DNA of 64,000 bases from Lentzea terrae (GCF_003265345.1 NZ_QFWW01000026.1:365841-429840), one strand, 5' to 3'; positions 1 through 8,684 are shown, counted from the stretch's first letter. Program-made: numbers and translations. Notes: generated from the sequence alone by a model not told the origin.

Positions 1-812
1 CGGTCGGCGTCCTGACCACGCGCGTTCGCCCCACCTCGGGGCAGGCGCTCGTGGAGGGCGTCGACGTGGTCGCCGACTCGAAGCGCGCACGGCAGCTGCT
101 GGCTGTCGTGCCGCAGCGCAACAACCTCGACCGCTCGCTCAACGCGAAGCAGAACCTGCTGTTCCACGCGGCCTACCACGGCATCGGTCCGGCGGAACGC
201 AAGAAGCTCGCCGAGGACATCCTCGAGCGGATGGGCCTCAAGGACCACGAGAACGCGCTCGTCGACACGTTGTCCGGCGGGCAGGCGCAACGGCTGATGA
301 TCGCCCGCGCGCTGATGCACCGCCCGAAGGTGCTGTTCCTCGACGAACCGAGCACCGGACTCGACCCGCAGGCCAGGCTCTTCGTCCACGAACGCGTCGC
401 CGCACTGCACGCGGAAGGCGTCACGGTCGTACTGACCACGCACGACATGGACGAGGCCACCAAGCTGTGCGACCGCGTCGGCATCGTCGACCACGGCAAG
501 CTGCTCACCCTCGACACGCCGGAAGAGCTGACCAGGAGCCTGCCCGGCAGCAACACCGTCAGCGTCACGGTGAGCCCGAACGGCCACGAGCCGGCGAAGA
601 TCACCAAGGTGTTGTCCGAAGTGGACGGTGTGCAGCGGGTCGAGGAAGTCGGCCCGATGTTCCGCGTCTACACCGATCTCGACACCGCGGTCACGCTGCC
701 CGCCGTGCTGAACGTGCTGCGAGACCTCGACGTCGTCGTCAGCGACGTCGCGATCGGCAAGCCCAGCCTGGAGGACGTCTTCATCCACCTGACCGGCAGG
801 GAGCTGCGGTGA
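1..812 (+). CDS. ABC transporter ATP-binding protein, DrrA-like (5' end outside window)
   Basis: ATPase of an ABC-2 type exporter working with the permease encoded immediately downstream. The reading frame is open from base 3, so the gene starts before the window and the Walker A region is missing. Visible are the Q-loop (VVPQRNN), the LSGGQ-type signature (TLSGGQAQRLMIARAL), Walker B (VLFLDEPSTGLDP) and the H-loop (TTHDMDEA). The C-terminal extension ending in LEDVFIHLTGREL is typical of the DrrA/daunorubicin-resistance group. Its stop overlaps the permease start by 4 bp (GTGA), so the two are translationally coupled. The exported substrate cannot be told from sequence. Confidence 0.93.
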   Translation, partial: VGVLTTRVRPTSGQALVEGVDVVADSKRARQLLAVVPQRNNLDRSLNAKQNLLFHAAYHGIGPAERKKLAEDILERMGLKDHENALVDTLSGGQAQRLMIARALMHRPKVLFLDEPSTGLDPQARLFVHERVAALHAEGVTVVLTTHDMDEATKLCDRVGIVDHGKLLTLDTPEELTRSLPGSNTVSVTVSPNGHEPAKITKVLSEVDGVQRVEEVGPMFRVYTDLDTAVTLPAVLNVLRDLDVVVSDVAIGKPSLEDVFIHLTGRELR

Positions 813-1579
813 GCCAACTCAGGACGTTCCAGGCGATCCTGTGGCGCGACGTCTTCGTCACGGGCCGCGAGCTGCCGAGCTTCCTCGCGCAGGTGATCAT
901 CCAGCCGTTCTTCATCCTGTTCATCTTCGCGAAGGTGTTGGGCGACATCGGGTACGTGCAGGGCGACTTCGCCCAGGTGCTGTTGCCCGGCATCATCGCC
1001 ATGAACGGTTTCCTGGGCGCGTTGCAGAACACGACGTTGCCACTGGTGCTGGACTTCTCCTGGACACGGGAGATCGAGGACCGGTTGCTGGCGCCCATCT
1101 CCATCCCGCTGGTCGCGGTGGAGAAGATCGTGTTCGGGGCGATCCGCGGGATCTTCGCGGCCGTGCTGATGGTGCCGGTCGGGTTCGTGATGCTCGACGT
1201 TTCCTGGGAGTGGTCGGGGATTCCCGGCGCGTTGCTGGTGATCGTCCTGGGCTGCCTGGCCGGCGGCGCGGTCGGCCTCGTCATCGGCACGTCGGTGCCC
1301 GCGCGCCGGGTCAACGTGATGTTCGCGGTGATCCTGACGCCGTTGCTGTTCACGGGTTCCGCGCAGTTCCCGTGGCGCTCGCTGAGCGACGATCTGCTGT
1401 GGTTCAAGGTGATCTGCGCGCTCAACCCGTTGACGTACGTGAGCGAGGGCATGCGCGCCGCGCTCGTGCCGAGCGTGCCGCACATCCCGTTGCCGATCGT
1501 GCTGCTGGTGCTCGTGGTCGCGATCGCGGGCTTCGGCGGACTCGGCCTGCGCGGCTTCATGAAACGCGCCTTGGACTGA
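809..1579 (+). CDS. ABC-2 type transporter permease
   Basis: Membrane subunit (256 aa) of the exporter whose ATPase lies just upstream. The GTG start at 809 overlaps the ATPase stop, and the N-terminus MSQLRTFQAILWRDVF with a first membrane helix from about residue 25 fits DrrB-like permeases. About six hydrophobic segments are visible. The stretch LNPLTYVSEGMRAALVP near the C-terminus is the conserved ABC-2 permease motif. A strong terminator follows, so this pair ends a transcription unit. Substrate unknown. Confidence 0.92.
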   Translation: MSQLRTFQAILWRDVFVTGRELPSFLAQVIIQPFFILFIFAKVLGDIGYVQGDFAQVLLPGIIAMNGFLGALQNTTLPLVLDFSWTREIEDRLLAPISIPLVAVEKIVFGAIRGIFAAVLMVPVGFVMLDVSWEWSGIPGALLVIVLGCLAGGAVGLVIGTSVPARRVNVMFAVILTPLLFTGSAQFPWRSLSDDLLWFKVICALNPLTYVSEGMRAALVPSVPHIPLPIVLLVLVVAIAGFGGLGLRGFMKRALD

Positions 1580-1583
1580 GCGA

Positions 1584-1617
1584 AACGGCCCCGCGCAACG
1601 GATCGCGCGGGGCCGTT
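1584..1617. terminator. Bidirectional intrinsic terminator
   Basis: A perfect 13-bp inverted repeat (AACGGCCCCGCGC paired with GCGCGGGGCCGTT) with an 8-nt loop. It lies between the convergent permease and phoH genes and can serve both. Confidence 0.8.
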
Positions 1618-1631
1618 CGTCTGCTCAGGAC

Positions 1632-3020
1632 TTACGAGGCGTAGTCCTCTTCCAGCATCTCCGTGACGAGAGCCGCGATCGGCGAACGCTCCGAGCGGGT
1701 CAGGGTGACGTGCGCGAAGAGCGGGTGGCCCTTCAGCTTCTCGATCACCGCTGCCACGCCGTCGTGCCGACCCACCCGCAGGTTGTCGCGCTGCGCCACG
1801 TCGTGCGTCAGCACCACCCGCGAGTTGCTGCCCAGCCTGGACAGCACGGTCAGCAAGACGTTGCGCTCCAACGACTGCGCCTCGTCCACGATCACGAAGG
1901 AGTCGTGCAGCGAGCGGCCGCGGATGTGGGTGAGTGGCAGGACCTCGAGCATGCCGCGGTCCAGCACCTCCTCCAGCACCGCCTGGCTCGCCAGCGCGCC
2001 GAGGGTGTCGAACACCGCCTGCGCCCACGGCCCCATCTTCTCGTTCTCGGTGCCCGGCAGGTACCCGAGATCCTGGCCACCGACCGCGTAGAGCGGCCGG
2101 AACACCACGACCTTGCGGTGCTGCCTGCGTTCCATCACCGCTTCGAGGCCGGCGCACAGCGCCAGCGCCGACTTGCCGGTGCCCGCACGTCCGCCCAGCG
2201 AGACGATGCCGACATCGGCGTCGAGCAGCAGGTCCAGCGCGATCCGCTGCTCAGCGGACCTTCCGTGCAGTCCGAACGCCTCCCGATCTCCGCGCACCAG
2301 CCTGATCTGCTTGTCCGCGGTCACCCGGCCCAGCGCACTCGACGTGCCCGCCAGCAACCGCAGTCCGGTGTGGCAGGGCAGTTCCGCGAGGTGCTCCAGG
2401 TCCTCGTACTGGGTGGGGTCGACGACGTTCTCCTTGAACAGGCTGTCCACCAGGGACTGTGGAACGTCCAGATCGGACATTCCCGTCCAGCCTGACAGGG
2501 TGACGTCGTGCGCCCGGTACTCCTCCGCCTTGAGTCCGACCGATCCGGCCTTGACCCGCAGCGGCATGTCTTTGGTCACCAGCGTGACATCGCGTCCCTC
2601 AGCAGCGAGGTTGAGCGAGCACGCGAGGATCCGGGCGTCGTTGGAGTCCGTTCGGAAACCTGATGGCAACACCTCCGGGTCGGAGTGGTTGAGCTCGACG
2701 TGCAAGGTGCCTCCCAGATCCCCGATGGGGATCGGCGAATCGAGGCGACCATGCCGCAAGCGCAGGTCGTCGAGCAGACGCAGTGCTTCCCTCGCGAACC
2801 AGCCCAGTTCGGGGTGGTGGCGCTTGCCCTCCAGCTCGCTGATCACCACGAGCGGCAGCACGACCTCGTGCTCCGCGAACCGGGTGGGGGCGAGAGGATC
2901 GGACAGCAGTACCGACGTGTCCAGCACATATGTGGTGATGGCTGGGGCGGCGGACTTGCGCCTGGGGGAGGAACTGCGCGATGAGCCTGAGGAACGGCTC
3001 GCGGGACGTCGTGCGTTCAC
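1632..3020 (-). CDS. phoH2: PhoH-family protein with N-terminal PIN domain (PhoH2)
   Basis: 462-aa PIN-PhoH fusion, matching mycobacterial PhoH2, which is described as an ATP-dependent RNA helicase/ribonuclease. The PIN domain starts near residue 30 with YVLDTSVLLSDP and its acidic residues. The PhoH ATPase has Walker A (GGRAGTGKSAL) near residue 270 and Walker B (VIVDEAQS) near 373. The GTG start at 3020 was chosen because GAGGGAG lies 5 nt upstream. Longer in-frame starts lack a ribosome site. It is transcribed alone and converges on the exporter operon. No PhoAT-like antitoxin ORF was evident upstream. Confidence 0.92.
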   Translation of the reverse strand: MNARRPASRSSGSSRSSSPRRKSAAPAITTYVLDTSVLLSDPLAPTRFAEHEVVLPLVVISELEGKRHHPELGWFAREALRLLDDLRLRHGRLDSPIPIGDLGGTLHVELNHSDPEVLPSGFRTDSNDARILACSLNLAAEGRDVTLVTKDMPLRVKAGSVGLKAEEYRAHDVTLSGWTGMSDLDVPQSLVDSLFKENVVDPTQYEDLEHLAELPCHTGLRLLAGTSSALGRVTADKQIRLVRGDREAFGLHGRSAEQRIALDLLLDADVGIVSLGGRAGTGKSALALCAGLEAVMERRQHRKVVVFRPLYAVGGQDLGYLPGTENEKMGPWAQAVFDTLGALASQAVLEEVLDRGMLEVLPLTHIRGRSLHDSFVIVDEAQSLERNVLLTVLSRLGSNSRVVLTHDVAQRDNLRVGRHDGVAAVIEKLKGHPLFAHVTLTRSERSPIAALVTEMLEEDYAS

Positions 3021-3327
3021 GGCAACTCCCTCACGAACGCGGCACCCGCGTCCGCTCCTCGCTGGGCCAGGCACAACCCTGATTGATCGTCTTGCCTTCC
3101 GCCGGTACGGCGTCAGGCAGGTCGACCACGAGGGCCGGGTGCCGGCCCCCTCGCGACGTTGTCAGCCACGATCAGGACCTCCCTGCGCGGTCCGCAGTGG
3201 TCGCGTCCCGCCGCTTTCGAAGTTACCTGCGGAAGTACCCCGTCTGCATGAAGCCACACAGGTGAATCCCGAGTTGTCATCTGCCGGAAAACAACCCGAA
3301 ACGTGACCGCAGCCGTGTTTCGGCTGG
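3021..3327. other. Intergenic region between phoH2 and the DUF885 gene
   Basis: About 300 bp without a convincing gene. It should hold the phoH2 promoter (read leftwards) and the terminator of the DUF885 gene at its right end. No clear -35/-10 pair or small ORF with a ribosome site was found. Confidence 0.5.
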
Positions 3328-3344
3328 TCAGATGCTGTTTTCCG
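3285..3344 (-). terminator. Nested inverted repeat, probable terminator of the DUF885 gene
   Basis: An outer 9-bp repeat (CGGAAAACA at 3285 with TGTTTTCCG at 3336) encloses an inner 7-bp repeat (CCGAAAC at 3296 with GTTTCGG at 3317). Read leftwards, the inner hairpin lies just after the stop codon at 3328 and is followed by the T-rich run GTTGTTTTCC, as in an intrinsic terminator. The outer repeat overlaps the last codons. Confidence 0.5.
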
Positions 3345-4578
3345 AGGTGTTGCGAGCCAGCCACGACAGACCGTCCCGAACCTGGTTTTCCAGCGATTTC
3401 GGCACGAGCGGCTCGTCGAGAAGTCTCAGATAGCGGGAGTCGAGCGACTCGCCGGGCGCGCGGACGTCGAGCCAGGCCCGCACCAGGCGCACTCCCTCGA
3501 CGTACGTGGTCGTGTACGCGCGCCACAGCGGGTCCGCCAGAAAGCGGACCATCTGCCGGGCGCGCGGCTCCGGGACTAGCAGCCACCTGCGCAGATGCGC
3601 AACCACGTCATCCGGATCCGCACCCCGATCGTGTAGCAGCAGAGCGGCGTCCTGCCGCACCGTGAGCAGGCCCGATGTCGCCGATTCCACCTTTTCGGAC
3701 AGTTCGCCGTCCATTCGCAACCCCAGGTCGCGGAAGATCTCCTCCGTCCACACGCCCCAGCCCGGTCCGACGACGGCGTGCAGGCCGAGGTCGGCCATGC
3801 CCTCGGCCATCAGGCACTGCGGGGTGTTGATCAGGAAGATCGACTGCTCGGCGTGGCCCCTGCGTGCGACGAGGCCGGCGTCCTTGCGGCAGTGTTCGGT
3901 GTGGTGGCCCGGATAGGACTCGTGCGCGACCAGGTGCGGCAGGTTCGACATGCGGTGGCCGAGGTCGGCGTTGATCGCGACCCGGCTGCGGTAGCCGCCG
4001 AGGTAGTAGTTGAAGCCGCTCCACGGCTTGTTCGTGACGATCTGGTACTCGACGATCTCCTGCTCGGGCAGCGCGTACCTGGCCCGCACGCGGTCCCTCA
4101 GAGCGCTGGAAACGGCCTGCACGGCGCCCTGGAGCCGGCGTGCGGGCACCTCGTCGGCCGTGCGGAAGGCGTTGAGGCGTTCGGGCAGCGAGCCTGCGCC
4201 CGGCAGCAGCGCGTCGAGGTTGCGGTGGGCCTGCGCGTACGCGTCCTCGTCGCCCGGCCGGATGCGGACCTGGAAGTACTGCTCGACCTCGTCGATGAAC
4301 GTGATGCGCTCGCCGGCGAGCTTGCGCGCAGTGCACTCCAGCGCGGTGAGGTGCGCCTGGAGGAACTGTTTGCGCTGGTCGGCGAGGTCTGTGTGCGTGA
4401 GTTCCCGGTTGAGCTGCCGGGCATGGTCCGCCAGCGCCTTGGGGGCGAGCCGCGGCTCGTTGTCGACGGCGCGGCTCAGCGCGGGGTCGCCGGTGAACGA
4501 GTCGACGAACCCGGACACCAGGCGCCCGAGCCGCAGCCCAAGAACCAGATATCCGCGCACCAGCTCGTCAGCCTCCAT
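3328..4578 (-). CDS. DUF885-like putative zinc metalloprotein
   Basis: 416-aa protein with HESYPGHHTEH at residues 219-229 and EGMADLG from residue 259. This matches the HExxPGHH plus downstream Glu pattern of DUF885 proteins, which resemble metallocarboxypeptidases. No signal peptide is seen, so it is probably cytoplasmic. It is shorter than many DUF885 proteins (often above 500 aa). The ATG has no Shine-Dalgarno sequence. A TACGCT box 9 nt upstream (4588-4593) suggests an almost leaderless transcript. The substrate is unknown and peptidase activity is an inference from the metal motif. Confidence 0.72.
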   Translation of the reverse strand: MEADELVRGYLVLGLRLGRLVSGFVDSFTGDPALSRAVDNEPRLAPKALADHARQLNRELTHTDLADQRKQFLQAHLTALECTARKLAGERITFIDEVEQYFQVRIRPGDEDAYAQAHRNLDALLPGAGSLPERLNAFRTADEVPARRLQGAVQAVSSALRDRVRARYALPEQEIVEYQIVTNKPWSGFNYYLGGYRSRVAINADLGHRMSNLPHLVAHESYPGHHTEHCRKDAGLVARRGHAEQSIFLINTPQCLMAEGMADLGLHAVVGPGWGVWTEEIFRDLGLRMDGELSEKVESATSGLLTVRQDAALLLHDRGADPDDVVAHLRRWLLVPEPRARQMVRFLADPLWRAYTTTYVEGVRLVRAWLDVRAPGESLDSRYLRLLDEPLVPKSLENQVRDGLSWLARNTSENSI

Positions 4579-4806
4579 GAGTCGGAGAGCGTAGAGCCTC
4601 TACCACAGCAACTTACTAGCGACCGAATCGTGAATGGAAGGCCACCTGATCGGGGAATGTTGTTGATCTTGGTGTCACACAATGGGGTCATACGGGCCGC
4701 TAATCGAGATCTTCACCGATAGCGTCTCCGCCCGGAGACCCCACCCTCCGGAGATCCCCGAAGACTCCGGAAATGACGGGGATAACCCGACATGAAGGAG
4801 AATGAC

Positions 4807-5064
4807 GTGAAGAAGGCTTGTGCCGCGGTTGCCGCCGCAGCTGCGCTGTCCCTCGCGTTCGCCCCGGCCGCCATGGCCGGCGAAGGCCACGGTGGACACC
4901 ACTGGAAGAACGGCCCGCTGCTGGTTCTGCTGAACGGCAACAACGTCAACGGCACGATCGGTGCCTGCGGCAACAACGTCGGTGTCCTGGGCGGCGCCGT
5001 GCCGATCAACTCGCCGTCGATCACCGGGACCTGCGCCGCCGGCGGCATCGTCGACGAGGGCTGA
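4807..5064 (+). CDS. Small secreted chaplin-like protein (copy 1)
   Basis: 85-aa precursor with a Lys-Lys n-region, a hydrophobic core and an AMA cleavage site before GEGHGG. The mature part is about 60 aa and rich in Gly, Asn and Val. It contains GNNVNGTIGACGNNVGVLGG and a second Cys in TGTCAAGG. The Asn-Val-rich core with two cysteines resembles the chaplin domain of surface-active, amyloid-forming streptomycete proteins, although similarity is partial. GTG at 4807 was chosen over ATG at 4792 because AAGGAG precedes it by 7 nt and the paralogue downstream has the same layout. A terminator separates the two genes. Confidence 0.7.
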   Translation: MKKACAAVAAAAALSLAFAPAAMAGEGHGGHHWKNGPLLVLLNGNNVNGTIGACGNNVGVLGGAVPINSPSITGTCAAGGIVDEG

Positions 5065-5082
5065 TCTCCCTTCAGTTCTGCC

Positions 5083-5112
5083 TCTGGGGGCGTCATTCGT
5101 GGCGCCCCCAGA
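5083..5112 (+). terminator. Intrinsic terminator between the chaplin-like genes
   Basis: Ten-bp perfect inverted repeat (TCTGGGGGCG with CGCCCCCAGA) with a 10-nt loop, followed by the T-rich TCTTTTCC. It would end or attenuate transcription of copy 1 before copy 2. Confidence 0.7.
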
Positions 5113-5150
5113 TCTTTTCCGCTTTGCACAACCTTCATGAGGAGAAAATC

Positions 5151-5420
5151 GTGCTGAAGAAGGCAGGCGCCGCTTTCGGTGTGGCCGCCGCGTTCCTGGC
5201 TGTTGGTTCCCCGGCGATGGCCGTCGAGGGCCACGAGTGGGAGAACGCGCCGCTGCTGATCGTCGGCAACGCGAACAACATCAACCTCGTTGGCGGCGTG
5301 TGCGGCAACAACGTCGGTGTGCTCGGCGCGGCGGTTCCGGTGAACTCGCCCTCGATCACCGAGACCTGCGCGGCCGGCGGCATCGAGGACGGCGACGACT
5401 GGGGCCACCACGACGACTGA
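5151..5420 (+). CDS. Small secreted chaplin-like protein (copy 2)
   Basis: 89-aa paralogue of the gene at 4807. It has a signal peptide ending in SPAMA before VEGHEWENAPLL, then NANNINLVGGVCGNNVGVLG and SPSITETCAAGG, with the same two Cys positions as copy 1. The C-terminus differs, ending in the acidic, His-rich DWGHHDD. The GTG start is preceded by ATGAGGAGAAAATC, with GAGGAG as ribosome site. Likely exported to the cell surface. Chaplin-like function is inferred from composition and the paired cysteines only. Confidence 0.7.
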   Translation: MLKKAGAAFGVAAAFLAVGSPAMAVEGHEWENAPLLIVGNANNINLVGGVCGNNVGVLGAAVPVNSPSITETCAAGGIEDGDDWGHHDD

Positions 5421-5436
5421 TCTCGTCGTCCGGCTC

Positions 5437-5475
5437 GAACAGGGGCGCCCACCTCCGCGGTGGGCGCCCCTGTTC
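5437..5475. terminator. Strong bidirectional terminator
   Basis: Perfect 17-bp inverted repeat (GAACAGGGGCGCCCACC at 5437, its complement ending at 5475) with a 5-nt loop. It sits between the second chaplin-like gene and the convergent prenyl synthase gene. Confidence 0.85.
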
Positions 5476-6253
5476 AGCTTCCGTACCTGCGGTGGCGCTT
5501 GGCGTACTCGCGCATCGCCCGCAGGAAGTCCGTGCGCCGGAAGCCGGGCCAGTAGGCCTCGCAGAACCAGAACTCCGAGTGCGCCGACTGCCACAGCATG
5601 AACCCGGAGAGCCGCTGCTCACCGGACGTGCGGATGATCAGGTCGGGATCGGGCTGCCCGGACGTGTAGAGGTGCTCGGCGATGTGGTCGACGTCCAGCA
5701 CCTCGGCCAGCTCCTCGATGGTGCCGCCGCGCTCGGCGTGCGACTGCAGGAGCTTCCGCACGGCGTCCGCGATCTCCTGCCGCCCGCCGTACGCCACCGC
5801 GACGTTGACCTGGATGCCGGTGCGGTCCTTGGTCCTGCTCGCCGCGTTCGTGAGCCGTTCGGCGTGCTCCGCGGGCAACATGTCGATCGCGCCGACGTGC
5901 CGGACCCGCCACGGATTGCCGTCCTCGGCCAGCTCGTCGGTGATGTCGGCGATGATGTCGAGCAACGGCGCCAACTCTTCGGTGGGCCGGTTCAGGTTGT
6001 CGGTGCTCAACATCCAGAGCGTGACGACCTCGACTTTGGCGTCACCGCACCACTCGAGCAGCTCGAGGATCTTGCGCGCGCCGGCCCGATGCCCGTGCGC
6101 GACGTCCGTGAACCCGGCTTCCCGCGCCCACCGCCGGTTGCCGTCGAGGACGACGCCGACGTGCTTGGGCACCTGTGTTCCGCTCAACTCGCGCCGGAGA
6201 ATCCACTCGTAGAAGTGGATAGCGACGTCTTTCACACGGGTGCGGAGTGCCAC
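5474..6253 (-). CDS. Cis-prenyl diphosphate synthase (short-chain Z-isoprenyl type)
   Basis: 259-aa undecaprenyl-pyrophosphate-synthase-family enzyme condensing isopentenyl diphosphate onto an allylic primer. Visible are the catalytic Asp motif (VVLDGNRRWARE), YGGRQEIADAV, and the C-terminal RTSGEQRLSGFMLWQSAHSE region. Its neighbour is a hemolysin-III gene, the same pairing as M. tuberculosis Rv1085c/Rv1086, so the Z-farnesyl synthase role is more likely than long-chain UppS. The start is GTG 6253, with TACGCT (6262-6267) 8 nt upstream and no ribosome site, so the mRNA is probably leaderless. A longer TTG start at 6277 is possible. Confidence 0.88.
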   Translation of the reverse strand: MALRTRVKDVAIHFYEWILRRELSGTQVPKHVGVVLDGNRRWAREAGFTDVAHGHRAGARKILELLEWCGDAKVEVVTLWMLSTDNLNRPTEELAPLLDIIADITDELAEDGNPWRVRHVGAIDMLPAEHAERLTNAASRTKDRTGIQVNVAVAYGGRQEIADAVRKLLQSHAERGGTIEELAEVLDVDHIAEHLYTSGQPDPDLIIRTSGEQRLSGFMLWQSAHSEFWFCEAYWPGFRRTDFLRAMREYAKRHRRYGS

Positions 6254-6316
6254 GTCCGAACAGCGTACGCCGTGCAAGCTTCATCACTGATCCGCGGTCC
6301 GTAACCTACGGTCGCG

Positions 6317-6322
6317 TAACCT
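6317..6322 (+). promoter_or_regulatory. Candidate -10 box for a leaderless hemolysin-III transcript
   Basis: TAACCT lies 8 nt before the GTG at 6331, which has no Shine-Dalgarno sequence. The octamer GTAACCTA occurs twice, at 6301 and 6316. No good -35 is seen. Confidence 0.4.
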
Positions 6323-6330
6323 AGGTTCCT

Positions 6331-7002
6331 GTGACTGCCGCGACCACTCCTCCACAGCCCGGACTGCGGCCGCGCCTCCGTGGGTGGCTGCACTTCTACT
6401 CGTTCCTGACCTCAGTGGCGACCGGCGCGACCCTGATCGCGCTCGCGGCGTCCACAGTGTCCGGCCTGGCAGCCCTGGCCACCTCGGTCTACGGGGCAAC
6501 AGTTCTGGGCCTGTTCGGCGTGTCCGCGCTCTACCACCGCGTGACGTGGAAGTCCGACCGCGTGCGCACGTGGATGAAGCGCCTGGACCACTCGATGATC
6601 TTCGTGTTCATCGCCGGCACCTACACCCCGTTCGCGCTGCTGGCGATGGATCCTTCAACCGGGCGTGTCGTGCTGGCCGTGGTGTGGATCGGCGCGATTC
6701 TGGGCGTCACGCTGAAGCTGGCGTGGCCGCACGCGCCGCGGTGGCTCGGCGTGCCGATCTACATCGCCTTGGGCTGGGTGGCCGTCTTCGTGCTGCCGGA
6801 GCTGCTGCACCACGCCGGGGTCGCGGCGTTGGTGCTGTTGTTGGTGGGCGGGGCGCTTTACACCGTTGGCGCGGTCTTCTACGCGACTCGGTGGCCGAAC
6901 CCGTGGCCCTCGGTGTTCGGGTACCACGAGTTCTTCCACGCTGCGACCGTGGTGGCGGCGATCTGCCACTACATCGCCATCTGGCTCGCCATGTACTCCT
7001 GA
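6331..7002 (+). CDS. Hemolysin III / TrhA-family membrane protein
   Basis: 223-aa integral membrane protein with about seven hydrophobic helices. It carries the family residues: SALYHRVTW, the central MKRLDHSMIFVFIAGTYTPF, and a C-terminal HEFFHAATVVAAICHY with conserved histidines, as in the PAQR-like TrhA family implicated in membrane homeostasis. True haemolytic activity is not implied. It is divergent from the Z-prenyl synthase gene with about 80 bp between starts, so the two promoters may be coordinated. Confidence 0.88.
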   Translation: MTAATTPPQPGLRPRLRGWLHFYSFLTSVATGATLIALAASTVSGLAALATSVYGATVLGLFGVSALYHRVTWKSDRVRTWMKRLDHSMIFVFIAGTYTPFALLAMDPSTGRVVLAVVWIGAILGVTLKLAWPHAPRWLGVPIYIALGWVAVFVLPELLHHAGVAALVLLLVGGALYTVGAVFYATRWPNPWPSVFGYHEFFHAATVVAAICHYIAIWLAMYS

Positions 7003-7006
7003 GCGG

Positions 7007-7300
7007 TCAGTCGCCCTCGAACGCCATCGTCAGCGAGCGATCCGCCGCGCACACCGCCGCCAGAGCGCGGAGGTCGTCGAAGTGACGGCCCTCCGCGCCC
7101 ACGGCGTCCAGCGCCGCGATGAAGTCCGACATGTCGACCGAACCCAGTTCCCGGGAGCCGTACGGGTTGATGCGGTTCAGGAGCGGGTGGTCGACGCGCG
7201 CCAGCAGGTCGGCGAACACGAACGCAGGGTCCGGCACCACGCCGAGTTCCGTCTTGCGGTGTCGCGACTCCTTGCGGAACACGTGTACGTCAACGCCCAC
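7007..7300 (-). CDS. Hypothetical protein downstream of fumarase
   Basis: 97-aa protein with no signal peptide or membrane helix. It begins MGVDVHVFRKESRHRKTE. The GTG start at 7300 lies 11 bp inside the end of fumC, so it is probably translated by coupling in the same mRNA. I do not recognise the family. The coding frame is supported by position, reading direction and a normal amino-acid composition. Its 3' end faces the hemolysin-III gene 4 bp away. Confidence 0.62.
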   Translation of the reverse strand: MGVDVHVFRKESRHRKTELGVVPDPAFVFADLLARVDHPLLNRINPYGSRELGSVDMSDFIAALDAVGAEGRHFDDLRALAAVCAADRSLTMAFEGD

Positions 7301-8684
7301 CGCGGGCCATCCTCAGCACGTCCAGCGCCTCGTCCAGCTGCGACTCGGTGAGTTTTGCCGGGACGTGGCCGCGTTCCAGCACCACGGCGCGGATGGTTTT
7401 GCGTTCCTTCAGCGACTGCTTGGCGATCGACGCCGCCTCCTCGTAGCCGAGGTAGCGGTTCAGCGGCGTGACGATGGACGGCGACGACTCGGCGTACTCG
7501 CGCATCTGGTCTGCGGCCGGAACGGTGCCGGCGAGGACCTTGTCCGCCAGCAACCGGGCCACGGCGGCCAGGAGGCGGGAGGACTCCAGGACGTTGCGGG
7601 CGATCACCGGGAGCATCACGTTCAGCTGGAAGTTGCCCTGGGAGCCGGCGAACGCCACTGCGGCGTCGTTGCCGATCACCTGGGCCACGACCATCATCGT
7701 GGCTTCCGAGATCACCGGGTTGACCTTGCCCGGCATGATCGACGAGCCCGGCTGGAGGTCGGGCAGGGCCAGTTCGCCCAGGCCCGTGCGGGGGCCGGAG
7801 CCGAGCCAGCGGAGGTCGTTGGCGATTTTGAACAGGGCCACGGCGCAGGCACGAAGCTGGCCCGAGATCTCGACCACGCCGTCCTGGGTGGCCTGGGCCT
7901 CGAAGTGGTCGCGGGCTTCGACCAGGGGCAGGCCGGTGGCGGTGGCCAGTTCGGCGGCCACCAGGGCGCCGAAGCCGTCGGGGGCGTTCAGGCCGGAACC
8001 CACCGCGGTGCCGCCGATCGGGAGTTCGGCGAGGCGCGGGACGGACGACGAAAGGCGTTCCACCGAGTAGCGGACCTGGGACGCCCAGGCGCCTGCCTCC
8101 TGGCCCAGCGTGATCGGCACGGCGTCCATCAGGTGCGTGCGGCCGGATTTGACCAGGTCAGACCACTCCACAGCACGCGCTTCGAGGACGCTCTGCAGGT
8201 GTTCCAGAGCAGGGATCACGTCTGTGACGACGGCTTCGGTGGCGGCCACGCGCAGGGTCGTCGGGAACGTGTCGTTGGACGACTGCGAGGCGTTGACGTG
8301 GTCGTTCGGGTGCACGTCGCGGCCCAAGGAACGCGTGGCCAGGGTCGCGATGACCTCGTTGGCGTTCATGTTCGACGACGTGCCGGAACCTGTCTGGAAG
8401 ACGTCGACCGGGAAATGGGCGTCCCAGCCGCCCGCGGCCACCTCGTCGGCGGCGGAGGCGATGGCCGAGGCCAGATCGTCAGGAAGGACGCCGAGCTGGG
8501 CGTTCGCCCTGGCCGCGGCGGCTTTGAGCAGGCCGAGGGCGCGGATTTGGGCGCGTTCCAGACCTCGACCCGAAATCGGGAAGTTCTCGACCGCGCGTTG
8601 GGTCTGGGCTCGCCACAACGCGTCGACCGGCACGCGGACCTCGCCCATCGTGTCGTGCTCGACGCGGTACTCCTGTTCAGACAT
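7290..8684 (-). CDS. fumC: Class II fumarate hydratase
   Basis: 464-aa enzyme interconverting fumarate and L-malate in the TCA cycle, cytoplasmic tetramer. The superfamily signature GSSIMPGKVNP is intact. So are SGRTHLMDAVP and the TGSGTSSNMNANEV region that form the active site. Length is normal for class II. The start MSEQEYRVEHDTMGEV aligns with family N-termini. It is divergent from the FNR gene by 63 bp and shares an mRNA with the small downstream gene. Confidence 0.97.
   Translation of the reverse strand: MSEQEYRVEHDTMGEVRVPVDALWRAQTQRAVENFPISGRGLERAQIRALGLLKAAAARANAQLGVLPDDLASAIASAADEVAAGGWDAHFPVDVFQTGSGTSSNMNANEVIATLATRSLGRDVHPNDHVNASQSSNDTFPTTLRVAATEAVVTDVIPALEHLQSVLEARAVEWSDLVKSGRTHLMDAVPITLGQEAGAWASQVRYSVERLSSSVPRLAELPIGGTAVGSGLNAPDGFGALVAAELATATGLPLVEARDHFEAQATQDGVVEISGQLRACAVALFKIANDLRWLGSGPRTGLGELALPDLQPGSSIMPGKVNPVISEATMMVVAQVIGNDAAVAFAGSQGNFQLNVMLPVIARNVLESSRLLAAVARLLADKVLAGTVPAADQMREYAESSPSIVTPLNRYLGYEEAASIAKQSLKERKTIRAVVLERGHVPAKLTESQLDEALDVLRMARGGR

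Noticed and set aside
668..2157. Long minus-strand ORFs opposite the ABC permease and phoH2
   Set aside because: Arg/His/Pro-rich composition typical of antisense frames in high-GC DNA, no ribosome sites, and fully covered by well-supported genes.
1632..3327. PhoAT-PhoH2 toxin-antitoxin pair
   Set aside because: PhoH2 is clear, but I could not find a convincing small antitoxin ORF with a ribosome site directly upstream.
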